Source of the DNA: Promicromonospora sp. AC04
GTDB lineage: Bacteria > Actinomycetota > Actinomycetes > Actinomycetales > Cellulomonadaceae
Direction of reading: 5' to 3'
Assembly (NCBI RefSeq): GCF_003058225.1
Contig: NZ_QBUG01000003.1
Span: 62,001-126,000 of the forward strand
DNA: 64,000 nucleotides
The translations under genes and the position numbers were made by a program. This document shows positions 9,437 to 19,169 of this stretch, one piece after another. Under the pieces are notes generated by a model, which was given only the letters and a program-made list of their open reading frames with translations, ran no database searches and was not told the origin of the DNA. Within the stretch, counting starts at the first letter, position 1. Each line of letters opens with the position of its first letter.

Positions 9437-10405
9437 TCACCAGCTCGCGTTGGCCGCCAGCTCCAGCGCGATCTCCTGCCACCACGCGCCCGCCGCGGGG
9501 CCGCCGTTGCACGCGCCGTCAGACTCGCCGGGCAGCTTGACCCACAGCAGCGCGTCGAGCGACGTCGCGTCGTCCACGAACCGCGGCCGCTCGCCCAGCG
9601 CACGACCGCGCGGGTTGCACCACTCGCCGTTGGACCCGTTGCCGTTGCGGGACGTGTCGATCACGTACGGACGTCCGCCCACCTGTGCCGACACCTGCTC
9701 CGCGTAGGCCTGCGTGTCCGCCGTCGTCTGGTAGTTCGACGTGTTGAGCGCGAACCCGACGGCGTCCGAGAAGCCGATCAGCTGCAGCCGCCGCGCGGCC
9801 TCGCTCGCGCTGAGCCACCCCGAGTGCCCGGCGTCGACGTAGACGCGCGCGCCGGCGTCGGTCAGCGAAGCCGCCGCGTACCGCAGGTATCCGACGCGGT
9901 CGCCCTGGCCGTCGCAGTCGCCGAGCTGGGCCAGCGCGTCCGGTTCGAGGATCACCGTCGGGCTGCCCACGATGCCCGACGCCACCGTGTCCACCCACCG
10001 CGCGTACTCGCTCTCGGGAACGCCGCCGCCGGAATGGTTGCCGCAGTCGCGGCCCGGGATCGCGTACACCGTCAGGACGCCGGCCTGTCCCGCGGCGGCC
10101 GCGCGGCCCGTGTAGTCGGCGACCTGCTGCCGGGTCTGCTCGGCATCCGCCCAGTCGCCCACCCAGTACGCCTGCGGCGTCAGGGCGATCTTCGCCAGCA
10201 GGTCCTTGTCAGCGCCGCTCGCGGCCTCCCAGGCGGCGTACGCCTGAGTGGTGGGGTCGATGTACAGGGCCGACGCCGCGGGCGCCGCCTCCAGGCTGGT
10301 CACTCCTGCCGTGGCGCTCTGCGACACCGCGACGGCGCCGGTGGTCATGAGTGCGAGGGCTGCGGCCAGGGCCGCCGTTCGGGTACGACGTCGTACGCGA
10401 GGCAT
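9437..10405 (-). CDS. secreted GH6 endoglucanase/cellobiohydrolase
   Basis: A 322-residue glycoside hydrolase family 6 enzyme that cleaves beta-1,4-glucan. There is an Arg-rich start and a Sec-type signal peptide in the first 33 or so residues. GH6 landmarks are YAIPGRDCGNHSGGG (general acid Asp120), ILEPDALAQL (Asp156), YVDAGHSGW and WVKLPGESDG near the C-terminus. The size matches a lone catalytic domain; no carbohydrate-binding module or linker is present. Convergent with the TetR gene; the upstream neighbour is pgm in the same direction but separated by a hairpin terminator, so it probably has its own promoter in 10406-10515. Confidence 0.92.
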   Translation of the reverse strand: MPRVRRRTRTAALAAALALMTTGAVAVSQSATAGVTSLEAAPAASALYIDPTTQAYAAWEAASGADKDLLAKIALTPQAYWVGDWADAEQTRQQVADYTGRAAAAGQAGVLTVYAIPGRDCGNHSGGGVPESEYARWVDTVASGIVGSPTVILEPDALAQLGDCDGQGDRVGYLRYAAASLTDAGARVYVDAGHSGWLSASEAARRLQLIGFSDAVGFALNTSNYQTTADTQAYAEQVSAQVGGRPYVIDTSRNGNGSNGEWCNPRGRALGERPRFVDDATSLDALLWVKLPGESDGACNGGPAAGAWWQEIALELAANASW

Positions 10406-10515
10406 GGCGCTCTCCGTTCAGTCGGGTTCACCTCGCCCGGACCGGCCGAGGTGTACTCGCGTGACGCTAGAAAACACGCCGGTGCCGGGGAACCGAGCGA
10501 ATCGTTTAACCCCCT

Positions 10516-10578
10516 GGTCGTGGGCGCGATCGTGGCGCCCAGGACGGACGCGCGGTCGCCAGGATCGCGCCCACGACC
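10516..10578. terminator. long-stem terminator after pgm
   Basis: GGTCGTGGGCGCGATC (10516-10531) pairs perfectly with GATCGCGCCCACGACC (10563-10578); the stem can be extended inward by further pairing of TGGCG with CGCCA. It begins 2 bases after the pgm stop. No U-tract, as is usual in high-GC actinobacteria. Confidence 0.75.
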
Positions 10579-10580
10579 GA

Positions 10581-12272
<1,692 letters not shown>

Positions 12273-12347
12273 GCAGCCGATACTGCCAGGTGCCGGGCAG
12301 GTCCGTCGCCGTCAGGGCCGCCGCGTCACCGTCGTAGGCTGGGCGGC

Positions 12348-12683
12348 ATGTTCCCGCCGATGCTGCCCGAGGTCCCCTCGGTCCACCCCAGCGAGCTCGA
12401 CTCGACCGCCCCCGTCCCCGCCGGGTCCACCCTGCTGGACGTGCGCGAGCAGGACGAGTGGGACTCCGGCCACGCCCCTGGCGCGGTGCACATCCCGCTG
12501 GGCGACCTGCCCGCGCGGTACGGCGAGCTCGACGCCGACTCGAAGATCCTGGTCATGTGCCACTCCGGCGCCCGCTCGGCGCGGGCCACGCAGTGGCTCA
12601 ACGACGCCGTCGGCTTCGAGGCGACGAACGTCGACGGCGGCATCGTCGCCTGGGCGGGCGCTGGGCTGCCCGTCGAACGGTGA
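12348..12683 (+). CDS. single-domain rhodanese-like protein
   Basis: A 111-residue rhodanese domain. The likely active loop is CHSGARS at residues 71-77, with Cys71 as the persulfide-carrying residue; LLDVREQDEWDSGHAPGAVHIPL is the usual N-terminal signature. Proteins of this type move sulfane sulfur or act as redox/sulfur sensors; partner unknown. The start ATG at 12348 has a weak upstream GGGCGGC. The gene is divergent from pgm and convergent with the GHL10 gene, with only 14 bases between stops. Confidence 0.88.
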   Translation: MFPPMLPEVPSVHPSELDSTAPVPAGSTLLDVREQDEWDSGHAPGAVHIPLGDLPARYGELDADSKILVMCHSGARSARATQWLNDAVGFEATNVDGGIVAWAGAGLPVER

Positions 12684-12697
12684 CGCCTGGGTGACGG

Positions 12698-14398
12698 CTA
12701 CTCGGTGGCGCGCGGCTGGCTCGGGTCGGTCTCGTTCCAGACCCGGTCCAGCGCGGTGACGGCGTAGGTGTAGTCCGTGCCGGGCGCGGCCGAGGTGTCG
12801 AGCCACGACTGGACCCGCCCGCCCGCCGAGCGGAACGTCCCCACGAGGTTCGCCGGGTCGTTCGTGTCCACGGCGTCGGCGGCACCCGCCACGCGGTACA
12901 CCGCGAACGACGTCGCCCTGGCGTCCCTGGTGCCGATGTCGGCCAGGTGGATCCTGACGCCGTCAGGCACCCTGCGCGCCTTCGCGAGGACCGGGGTGAC
13001 CACTGGCGCCGCCGGCAGGTGCGGCATCGGCGGGATCAGGGCGGGGTACTGGTAGTGGTCCGCGACGACCTTCGACATGGCGCCCTGCGGATCGGCGGGC
13101 ACGTGCTTCGCCGAGTAGTAGACGTTGCCGTGGATCGGGCCGACGTCGTGGCTGACCTCGCGGCAGAGGTCGAGGTGGTTGGTGAGCTCTTCCGGGTCGG
13201 TGAAGACCCCGCTCGTCACCTTGTACAGGGCCTCGCCGACGTAGAGCTGCGTGCCGGACTGCGCGGCGACCTCGGCCCACCACGGTACGAGGGCCGCGTA
13301 GTCGGCGACAGCGAGCCCGATCTGCCAGTAGATCTGCGGGTTGATGTAGTCGAGCCAGCCCTCCAGCACCCACTTGCGGGTGTCGGCGAACTGGTCGTCG
13401 TACGACTCCGAGCCGGCGGTCTCCGAGCCCAGCGGGTCGGTGGTGGAGTTGCGCCAGATGCCGAACGGGCTGATCCCGAACTTCACCCAGGGCTTGGCCT
13501 CCTTGATGCGGCCGCTCATCGTCTCGACGAAGCGGTCCACGTTCCCCCGGCGCCAGTCCTCGATCGTGTCGAAGCCCGCGCCGTACTGCTCGTACGTCCC
13601 GGCGTCGGGCAGCACCTGGCCGGCGACCGGGTACGGGTAGAAGTAGTCGTCGAAGTGCACGCCGTCGATGTCGTAGTTCTCGACCGCGTGCAGGATCGCC
13701 CGCTGGATGTGCTCCTGCGCCTCGGGGATGCCCGGGTCGAAGTAGAGCTTGCCGCCGTACGCCCAGACCCAGTCCGGGTGCTGCCGCGCGGGGTGGTCGG
13801 CGACGAGCTGCGCCGGGTCGGTCTGCATCGAGACGCGGTACGGGTTGAACCAGGCGTGCAGCTCGATGTTGCGCTTGTGCGCCTCGGCGACCATGAACGC
13901 GAGCGGGTCGTAACCCGGGTCCTGCCCCTGCGTGCCCGTCAGGTACTGCGACCACGGCTCGTACGGGCTCTCGTAGAACGCGTCGGCCGTTGGCCGGACC
14001 TGGACGAACACGGCGTTCAGCCGGTTCTCCTCCGCCACGTCGAGCCAGCGCAGGAACTCGGACTTCTGGGCGTCGGCGTCGAGGCCGCTCGCCGAGGGCC
14101 AGTCGATGTTGACCACGGAGGCGATCCACATGGCGCGCAGCTCGCGCTTGAGGGTCAGGTCCGACGACGGCTCCGGCGTGGCGTTTCCCGTCATTGCCGG
14201 AGCCCCGAGCGCCGTGGCGGGGTCGAGGGCCGCGATCGTGACGCTGATCGCCGCGGCTGCCGTACCCGCCGTCGCCATCGTGAGGAACTCACGGCGACCG
14301 ATACCCGACATCAACCCCGACAACTTGGCCGGCGGAAGCGACTTCGTCCGCGCGTAGGCGGGCATGGGTGTCGCCTCATGGCGGGCGGGTTGCCTCAC
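12698..14398 (-). CDS. Tat-exported GHL10-type glycoside hydrolase (DUF187)
   Basis: A 566-residue exported protein of the family-10-like hydrolase group (GHL10/DUF187), thought to act on glycans at the cell surface. GTG at 14398 has GGAGG eight bases upstream. A Tat signal, GIGRREFLTMATAG, occurs at about residues 32-45. The barrel starts at RAMWIASVVNIDWPS; other family signatures are HAWFNPYR and DGVHFDDYFYPYP, whose acidic residues are the probable catalytic centre. The C-terminal 90 residues resemble a fibronectin-type or similar beta domain (PVVTPVLAKARRVPDGVRI onward). Substrate not deducible. Related proteins occur near peptidoglycan and cellulose genes. Confidence 0.87.
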   Translation of the reverse strand: MRQPARHEATPMPAYARTKSLPPAKLSGLMSGIGRREFLTMATAGTAAAAISVTIAALDPATALGAPAMTGNATPEPSSDLTLKRELRAMWIASVVNIDWPSASGLDADAQKSEFLRWLDVAEENRLNAVFVQVRPTADAFYESPYEPWSQYLTGTQGQDPGYDPLAFMVAEAHKRNIELHAWFNPYRVSMQTDPAQLVADHPARQHPDWVWAYGGKLYFDPGIPEAQEHIQRAILHAVENYDIDGVHFDDYFYPYPVAGQVLPDAGTYEQYGAGFDTIEDWRRGNVDRFVETMSGRIKEAKPWVKFGISPFGIWRNSTTDPLGSETAGSESYDDQFADTRKWVLEGWLDYINPQIYWQIGLAVADYAALVPWWAEVAAQSGTQLYVGEALYKVTSGVFTDPEELTNHLDLCREVSHDVGPIHGNVYYSAKHVPADPQGAMSKVVADHYQYPALIPPMPHLPAAPVVTPVLAKARRVPDGVRIHLADIGTRDARATSFAVYRVAGAADAVDTNDPANLVGTFRSAGGRVQSWLDTSAAPGTDYTYAVTALDRVWNETDPSQPRATE

Positions 14399-14579
14399 GT
14401 GCTTGACCTCCGGTGCTGGCTGCTGGGGGTTGGTGCCGTGGTGCTCGATGATGTGGTTTTGCTAGGTTGGCCGGCGTCGATCGGCACACTGAGGTGACGA
14501 ACAATGCCACCGGGCGACGCCGTGGGGAAACTCTCGCACATGTCGCGTCCGATGTGAAGTTTGCAGTGTGGTCGAGATT

Positions 14580-14596
14580 GTGAAACTTACTTTCAC
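14580..14596. promoter_or_regulatory. palindrome upstream of the GHL10 gene
   Basis: GTGAAA (14580-14585) and TTTCAC (14591-14596) form a perfect 6-bp dyad in the AT-richer 245-base gap 14399-14643. It is a candidate operator for the GHL10 gene, whose start lies 182 bases away; the rest of that gap shows no gene. Confidence 0.35.
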
Positions 14597-14643
14597 GCAC
14601 GGCGCACGGCCCTTCCGGGAGCCCAGCAGCCCTCGCGAAGCGC

Positions 14644-14952
14644 TCAGTCCACCGCGGGCACGCGCAGCAGGTCGTCGTACTCTGGCGCGTGCTTGCGCAC
14701 GTAGGAGCGGATGTAGGGGCACATCGGCACGATCTTGTCGCCCGCCTCGCGCACCATGCCGAGGGCCGACTTCGCGAGGTGCGCCGCCAGTCCGCGACCC
14801 TCGTACTCGTCGAACACCCTCGTGTGCACGAAGGTCACGACGCCCGATTCCTTCTCGTAGGCGGCGAAGCCCGCCAGCGCGCCGTCGACACGCACCTCGA
14901 AGCGGGACTTCTCGGGGTCGTCGGTCACCGTCACCTGGTTCTCTCCGGTCAT
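14644..14952 (-). CDS. short GNAT-family N-acetyltransferase (COG2388 type)
   Basis: A 102-residue acetyltransferase-fold protein from the ATG at 14952; the open frame extends further upstream into the divergent MFS gene but that part is low-complexity. The acetyl-CoA loop is seen in FDEYEGRGLAAHLAKSAL; PMCPYIRSYVRKHAPEYDDL is characteristic of the short YjdJ-like subgroup. Its substrate is unknown. It is divergent from the MFS gene with 130 bases between starts. Confidence 0.85.
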   Translation of the reverse strand: MTGENQVTVTDDPEKSRFEVRVDGALAGFAAYEKESGVVTFVHTRVFDEYEGRGLAAHLAKSALGMVREAGDKIVPMCPYIRSYVRKHAPEYDDLLRVPAVD

Positions 14953-15082
14953 GGGGACAATCGTGAGCCCTCGGGGCCGCCGTCTGCCACCCCCTCCCCC
15001 ACCTGTCCTTCGCCGAGCCGGGGTGACCCAGGTCATCAGAAACAGCAGGGCCAGTGTCAGTGGTCGGTGCGACACTCGATCC

Positions 15083-16318
15083 GTGCCCAAGACCGCCACT
15101 TCACCCCGCTCCAACCCGTACGCGACGGTGCTCCGCACACCCGGTGCGCTCAAGTTCTCCGCGGCCGGTGCACTGGCCCGTCTCCCGATGTCGATGGTCG
15201 GGATCGGCGCCGTGCTCATGGTGCAGGGCCTGTACGACAGCTACGCCATGGCGGGCCGGGTCGCGGCGGTGCTGGGGCTGGCGCAGGCGTTCCTCGCCCC
15301 GCAGATCGCGCGCTGGGTGGACCGGCGCGGCCAGCGGACGGTGCTGCTGCCGACGCTTGCCGTGTCCGTCGTCGGCCTGGGCGGCCTGATCACCGCGGCA
15401 GTGCTCGGCGCACCCGAGTGGGTGCTGTGGCTGTTCGCCGCTGTCGCCGGCGGAAGCCAGGGCTCCTACGGCTCCATGGTCCGCGCGCGCTGGAACCACG
15501 CGCTCGACGACCCGCGCCACCTGCACACCGCATACTCGCTGGAGTCCTCGATCGACGAGCTGGTCTACATCGTTGGCCCGGTGCTCGCCACCACGCTCGC
15601 GACTGCCGTCGCGGCGCCGTCGGCCCTGGTGCTCGCCGGGGTGGCGACCTTGGTGGGCGGCCTCCTGTTCGTGGTGCAGCGTGCCACCGAGCCGCCTTTC
15701 GTGGTGCCCGACGCCGGGGCGCGGCACCGCCCGGTCGTCCTCGTCCCCGGTATGCCGGTGGTGGTGCTCGTCTTCGTGGCGATGGGCGTCATCTTCGGCT
15801 CCACGGAGGTCTCCACCGTGGCGTTCGCGGAGGAGCAGGGCAGCAAGGGCTTGTCGGGTGTGGTGCTCGCGGTGTTCGCGCTCGGCTCGTTGCTCTCCGG
15901 CCTCACCTACGGGGCCCGGCACTTCACCAGCCCGGCGTCGCGCCGGTTCGTGACCGGGATGGCCGCGCTCGGACTGGGCGTGTCCCTGTTCCTCCTGGCC
16001 CAGTCGCTCTGGGCGCTGGCGGCCGTGATGTTCGTGGCCGGGTTCGCGATCGCGCCGACCATCATCACCGGCAACGGCCTGGTCCATGACATGGTCGGCA
16101 AGCACCAGCTCACCGAGGCCCTGGCGTGGGTGGCAACCTCGATCGGCATCGGTACCTCGATCGGCGCGTCGATCGCCGGGGCTCGCGTGGACGCCGCCGG
16201 CGCCGACGCGGGGTTCCTGGTCGCCGTCGTCGCGGGCTGGTTCGCCGCACTGCTGACCGTGGCGGCGAGCCGCACGCTCAGACGGCAGTCCGCGGCAGCC
16301 CGAGCCGGGGGGCGCTAG
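15083..16318 (+). CDS. MFS transporter
   Basis: A 411-residue major facilitator with about 12 hydrophobic segments. The loop after TM2 has RWVDRRGQR, the cytosolic MFS motif A variant. The GTG at 15083 is the first start that excludes an Arg/Gly-rich non-coding-like stretch; no Shine-Dalgarno is visible, so the transcript may be leaderless. Substrate not predictable. It overlaps the convergent MFS gene by 4 bases. Confidence 0.85.
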   Translation: MPKTATSPRSNPYATVLRTPGALKFSAAGALARLPMSMVGIGAVLMVQGLYDSYAMAGRVAAVLGLAQAFLAPQIARWVDRRGQRTVLLPTLAVSVVGLGGLITAAVLGAPEWVLWLFAAVAGGSQGSYGSMVRARWNHALDDPRHLHTAYSLESSIDELVYIVGPVLATTLATAVAAPSALVLAGVATLVGGLLFVVQRATEPPFVVPDAGARHRPVVLVPGMPVVVLVFVAMGVIFGSTEVSTVAFAEEQGSKGLSGVVLAVFALGSLLSGLTYGARHFTSPASRRFVTGMAALGLGVSLFLLAQSLWALAAVMFVAGFAIAPTIITGNGLVHDMVGKHQLTEALAWVATSIGIGTSIGASIAGARVDAAGADAGFLVAVVAGWFAALLTVAASRTLRRQSAAARAGGR

Positions 16319-17625
16319 GGCTCCGGGTGCCGCGCGTCGTACCGCCAGAACCGCGGCGTCAGCCGGACGATCACCCAGAGCAGCGCCACGCACGTGAGCC
16401 CGCCTGCGACGGCCGCCCAGCCCTCGCCGAACCACGTCGCCTCGGTGCCGAGGACCATCTCGCCGAGGCGCGGCCCACCGGCCACCACCACGATGAACAC
16501 GCCCTGCAGCCGCCCGCGCATGTGGTCCGGCGTCGCGGTCTGGAGGATGCTCTGCCGGAACACGGACGAGATGCTGTCGGTGCCTCCGGCGAACGCGAGC
16601 GCGATCCCGGCCGCGACGACGGCCCAGACGATCGCCGAGTCCGGTGAGCCTCGCCCCACCAGCACGAGGACCAGCCCGAAGGCGGCGATCGACAGGCCCC
16701 AGGCGGTGATCGCCCAGATGATGACCTGGCCCTGCTTGTGCATGCGGGTCAGCCCGCCGGAGAACACGCTCGCAAGGATGCCGCCGATCGCGAAGGCCGC
16801 GGCGAGGACACCCGTCGTCGTCTCGCCGCCGCCCAGGTAGATGACACCCGCGGCGGGCCACAGCACACGCGGGAAGGCGAGGACCATGGCGCAGATGTCG
16901 ACGAGGAAAGTGGTGCGCACATTGGGCTGGGTGGCGAGGTAGCGCAGGCCGTCCAGGACGGACCGCAGCCCGGCGGCGCCCACTCTGCCCCGGCCGTTCA
17001 GGGTGGCACCGCCGGCGGTAGTGCCCTCCGGCAGCACGGGCGGCAGCCGGAAGACGGCCCAGAGGGCCGCGAGGAACAGCACCATGTCCAGCGTGTACGC
17101 CCAGGCGTAGCCGAGCTGAGCCACGAGCACGGCACCGATCAGCGGCCCGCCGGTCAGCGCGATGTTCATCGAGAGCGTCGACAGGGCGTTCGCCGCGGGC
17201 ATGAGCTCCTTCGGCAGCAACCGCGGGACGATCGCCGACCGGGCGGGGTTGTTGATCGCGAATGCCGCGCTCTGGAGGGCGACCAGCCCGTACAACAGGT
17301 ACACCGACTCGAGCTCGAGCCACGCCTGCGCGGCGATGCCCGCCACGACCACCCACAGCACGGCCGACGACAGGAGAGACACCTTGCGCCGGTCGTACCG
17401 GTCCACCAGCGCCCCGCCGTACAGGCCGAGCGCGACCAGCGGGACCAGCGAGAACAGGCCCAGCACGCCCACGGCGAGCGTGGATCCGGTCAGCGCGTAG
17501 ATCTGCAGGCCCACCGCGACGATCGTCACCTGCGTGCCGACGTTCGAGATCGACAGCCCGAACCACAGCCGCCGGAAGTCCGACGACACCCTCAGCGGTG
17601 TGGTGTCGGCGAGTAGTTGGCGCAT
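16315..17625 (-). CDS. MFS transporter (EntS-like)
   Basis: A 436-residue major facilitator of the EntS/enterobactin-exporter-like type (COG0477/MFS_3), with 12 predicted membrane segments. The N-terminal VSSDFRRLWFGLSISNVGTQ and the motif A loop DRYDRRKV after TM2 are typical. Family members export siderophores, macrolides or other small compounds; nothing next to it fixes the substrate. It overlaps the previous MFS gene tail-to-tail. Confidence 0.87.
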   Translation of the reverse strand: MRQLLADTTPLRVSSDFRRLWFGLSISNVGTQVTIVAVGLQIYALTGSTLAVGVLGLFSLVPLVALGLYGGALVDRYDRRKVSLLSSAVLWVVVAGIAAQAWLELESVYLLYGLVALQSAAFAINNPARSAIVPRLLPKELMPAANALSTLSMNIALTGGPLIGAVLVAQLGYAWAYTLDMVLFLAALWAVFRLPPVLPEGTTAGGATLNGRGRVGAAGLRSVLDGLRYLATQPNVRTTFLVDICAMVLAFPRVLWPAAGVIYLGGGETTTGVLAAAFAIGGILASVFSGGLTRMHKQGQVIIWAITAWGLSIAAFGLVLVLVGRGSPDSAIVWAVVAAGIALAFAGGTDSISSVFRQSILQTATPDHMRGRLQGVFIVVVAGGPRLGEMVLGTEATWFGEGWAAVAGGLTCVALLWVIVRLTPRFWRYDARHPEP

Positions 17626-17712
17626 GGCTCTCCGATCGTAGGCCTCGGCCCGACGATCGAGCGGCCCCGTCTCATGTGACGTGCGCCGCGAAACTGACGT
17701 GCCCCGCGAACG

Positions 17713-17762
17713 ACAGAGCGGGCGCTCAGGTCACCCCCCGATGTCCTGAGCTCCCGCTCTGT
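17713..17762. terminator. hairpin terminator
   Basis: ACAGAGCGGGCGCTCAGG (17713-17730) pairs with CCTGAGCTCCCGCTCTGT (17745-17762), one mismatch in 18. It lies 154 bases beyond the stop of the LAQTG surface protein gene and upstream of the MFS gene. The remaining 17626-17915 contains no gene I can support. Confidence 0.65.
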
Positions 17763-17915
17763 TCTGTCCCGGTCCGAGGGCCGGGGCGCCCCCCAGCGGC
17801 GCCCCGACCTCTCGAACCTGCCGACCCGGGTCTGGTACGGCCTTCGGTCACGAACCACCTTGATGACTCATGACCGCAAACCGAGCCCGGGTCGTTGCCG
17901 CCCGTCGAATCGTGG

Positions 17916-19088
17916 TCAGACCACGAGTCGACGGCGACGCATGCGGAGCGCCACGATGCCCAGCCCCAGAAGGAGCGAGACCAGCGCGAGCTGCCCCGTG
18001 ATCAGGGGGCCCGTCTGGGCAAGGGCGTCGCCGGGAACAACCACCGGCGCCACCTGCCCTTCGAGCCCGGTCAATGTGCCGTAGTAGCCGTTGCTGAGGC
18101 CGCCCGACAGGATCGTCCCGTCGTAGGCCGCCGTCGGAACGACCACCGCCTTGTCGCCCCAGCTGATGTCGACGCCTCCACCAGGAAGGTCTTCTTCGGA
18201 GCCCGGTCCGCCCGCGGGCTCGCCGGCGTCCGCTCGGCCGTCGGGCCCAGGGGCGCTGACGAGGGAGACACCGGAGCCAGGGTCGCCGGCGAGGTCGCTC
18301 GGAATCACGGCGCCGGGCGTTTCACCACCGGAGCTCTCGATTCCGGGAACGCCGGCTTCAGGAAGCTCGGCCCCGGGACCGGCTCGCGGGTCATCAGCTC
18401 CCGGACCATTGGTTCCCGGTCCACCGGTTCCAGGACCGTCCGTGCCCGGGCCTGCGCTCGGCCCGTCGGTTCCGGGATCTACAGGTCGGGGGTCGACGAC
18501 GCCCGGGTCACCCGCGCCAGGGTCGAGAATGCCGGGGCCATCGGTGCCGGGGTCGGTACCCGGGTCTTCTGTGCCCGGGTCTTCCGTGCCCGGCTCATCG
18601 GTCCCTGGCTCCTCAGGTCCGGGCACCTCGATGTCGGCCGGCAGGACGCCCTCCAGGAGCCCGTCGACCAGGCCGTCCTCGCCCAGCGTCCCGTCGACAA
18701 CCCCGACGACGTCGCCGCGCACGAGCGACCCGACAACTCCGAGTCGGCCGACGATGTCGTCGACCACGCCGTCGGTCCCGTCCGCTCCGGTCCCGTCGGT
18801 AACGTCTTCGACCGGGTCCGCGACCCCGGTGTCCGATGGCGGCACTACGTCGGCGGCGTCGCCGTCCTCGGCCGCTGCGTCGACTTCCTTGCCCGCCGGG
18901 GACCCGTCCTCGACGGCAGCATCGAGCGCGCCGCCGGTCGGGGCAGCCTCCTCGGTCGTCTCCGGGGTTCCCTGAGTGACCGGATCCACCAGACCTTCCC
19001 CGGCGGCGTACGCCGAAGAAGCGCCGACGACCATGAGGCCGCCCGCAACAAGTGCCGTGTACAGCACCCGTCGGAAGTATTTGTCCAT
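17916..19088 (-). CDS. sortase-anchored low-complexity surface protein (LAQTG motif)
   Basis: A 390-residue wall-anchored protein. Signal peptide in the first 28 or so residues ending SSAYA. The central 150 residues are Pro/Gly/Asp/Thr repeats of the form PGTDxPG and PGTxDPG. A short ordered-looking stretch (GDKAVVVPTAAYDGTILSGG) precedes the anchor. The C-terminus has LAQTG at residues 356-360, a hydrophobic segment, and an RMRRRR tail: a cell-wall sorting signal of the LAxTG kind recognised by class E sortases. No sortase gene is in the window. It follows the 478-residue secreted protein gene by 81 bases in the same direction, so both are probably co-transcribed. Confidence 0.85.
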   Translation of the reverse strand: MDKYFRRVLYTALVAGGLMVVGASSAYAAGEGLVDPVTQGTPETTEEAAPTGGALDAAVEDGSPAGKEVDAAAEDGDAADVVPPSDTGVADPVEDVTDGTGADGTDGVVDDIVGRLGVVGSLVRGDVVGVVDGTLGEDGLVDGLLEGVLPADIEVPGPEEPGTDEPGTEDPGTEDPGTDPGTDGPGILDPGAGDPGVVDPRPVDPGTDGPSAGPGTDGPGTGGPGTNGPGADDPRAGPGAELPEAGVPGIESSGGETPGAVIPSDLAGDPGSGVSLVSAPGPDGRADAGEPAGGPGSEEDLPGGGVDISWGDKAVVVPTAAYDGTILSGGLSNGYYGTLTGLEGQVAPVVVPGDALAQTGPLITGQLALVSLLLGLGIVALRMRRRRLVV

Positions 19089-19169
19089 GGGTCTCTCCTT
19101 GCCAGGCGTGGAGCCGACGGCATGCTCACCGTCGGGTGGTTCCGCGCACGGAGGCGCGGCCCAGCCACG

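Noticed and set aside
15101-17566. Long minus-strand frame opposite the first MFS gene and running over the second
   Set aside because: Composition is Arg/Gly-rich and the two MFS proteins on the other frames have coherent membrane topology.
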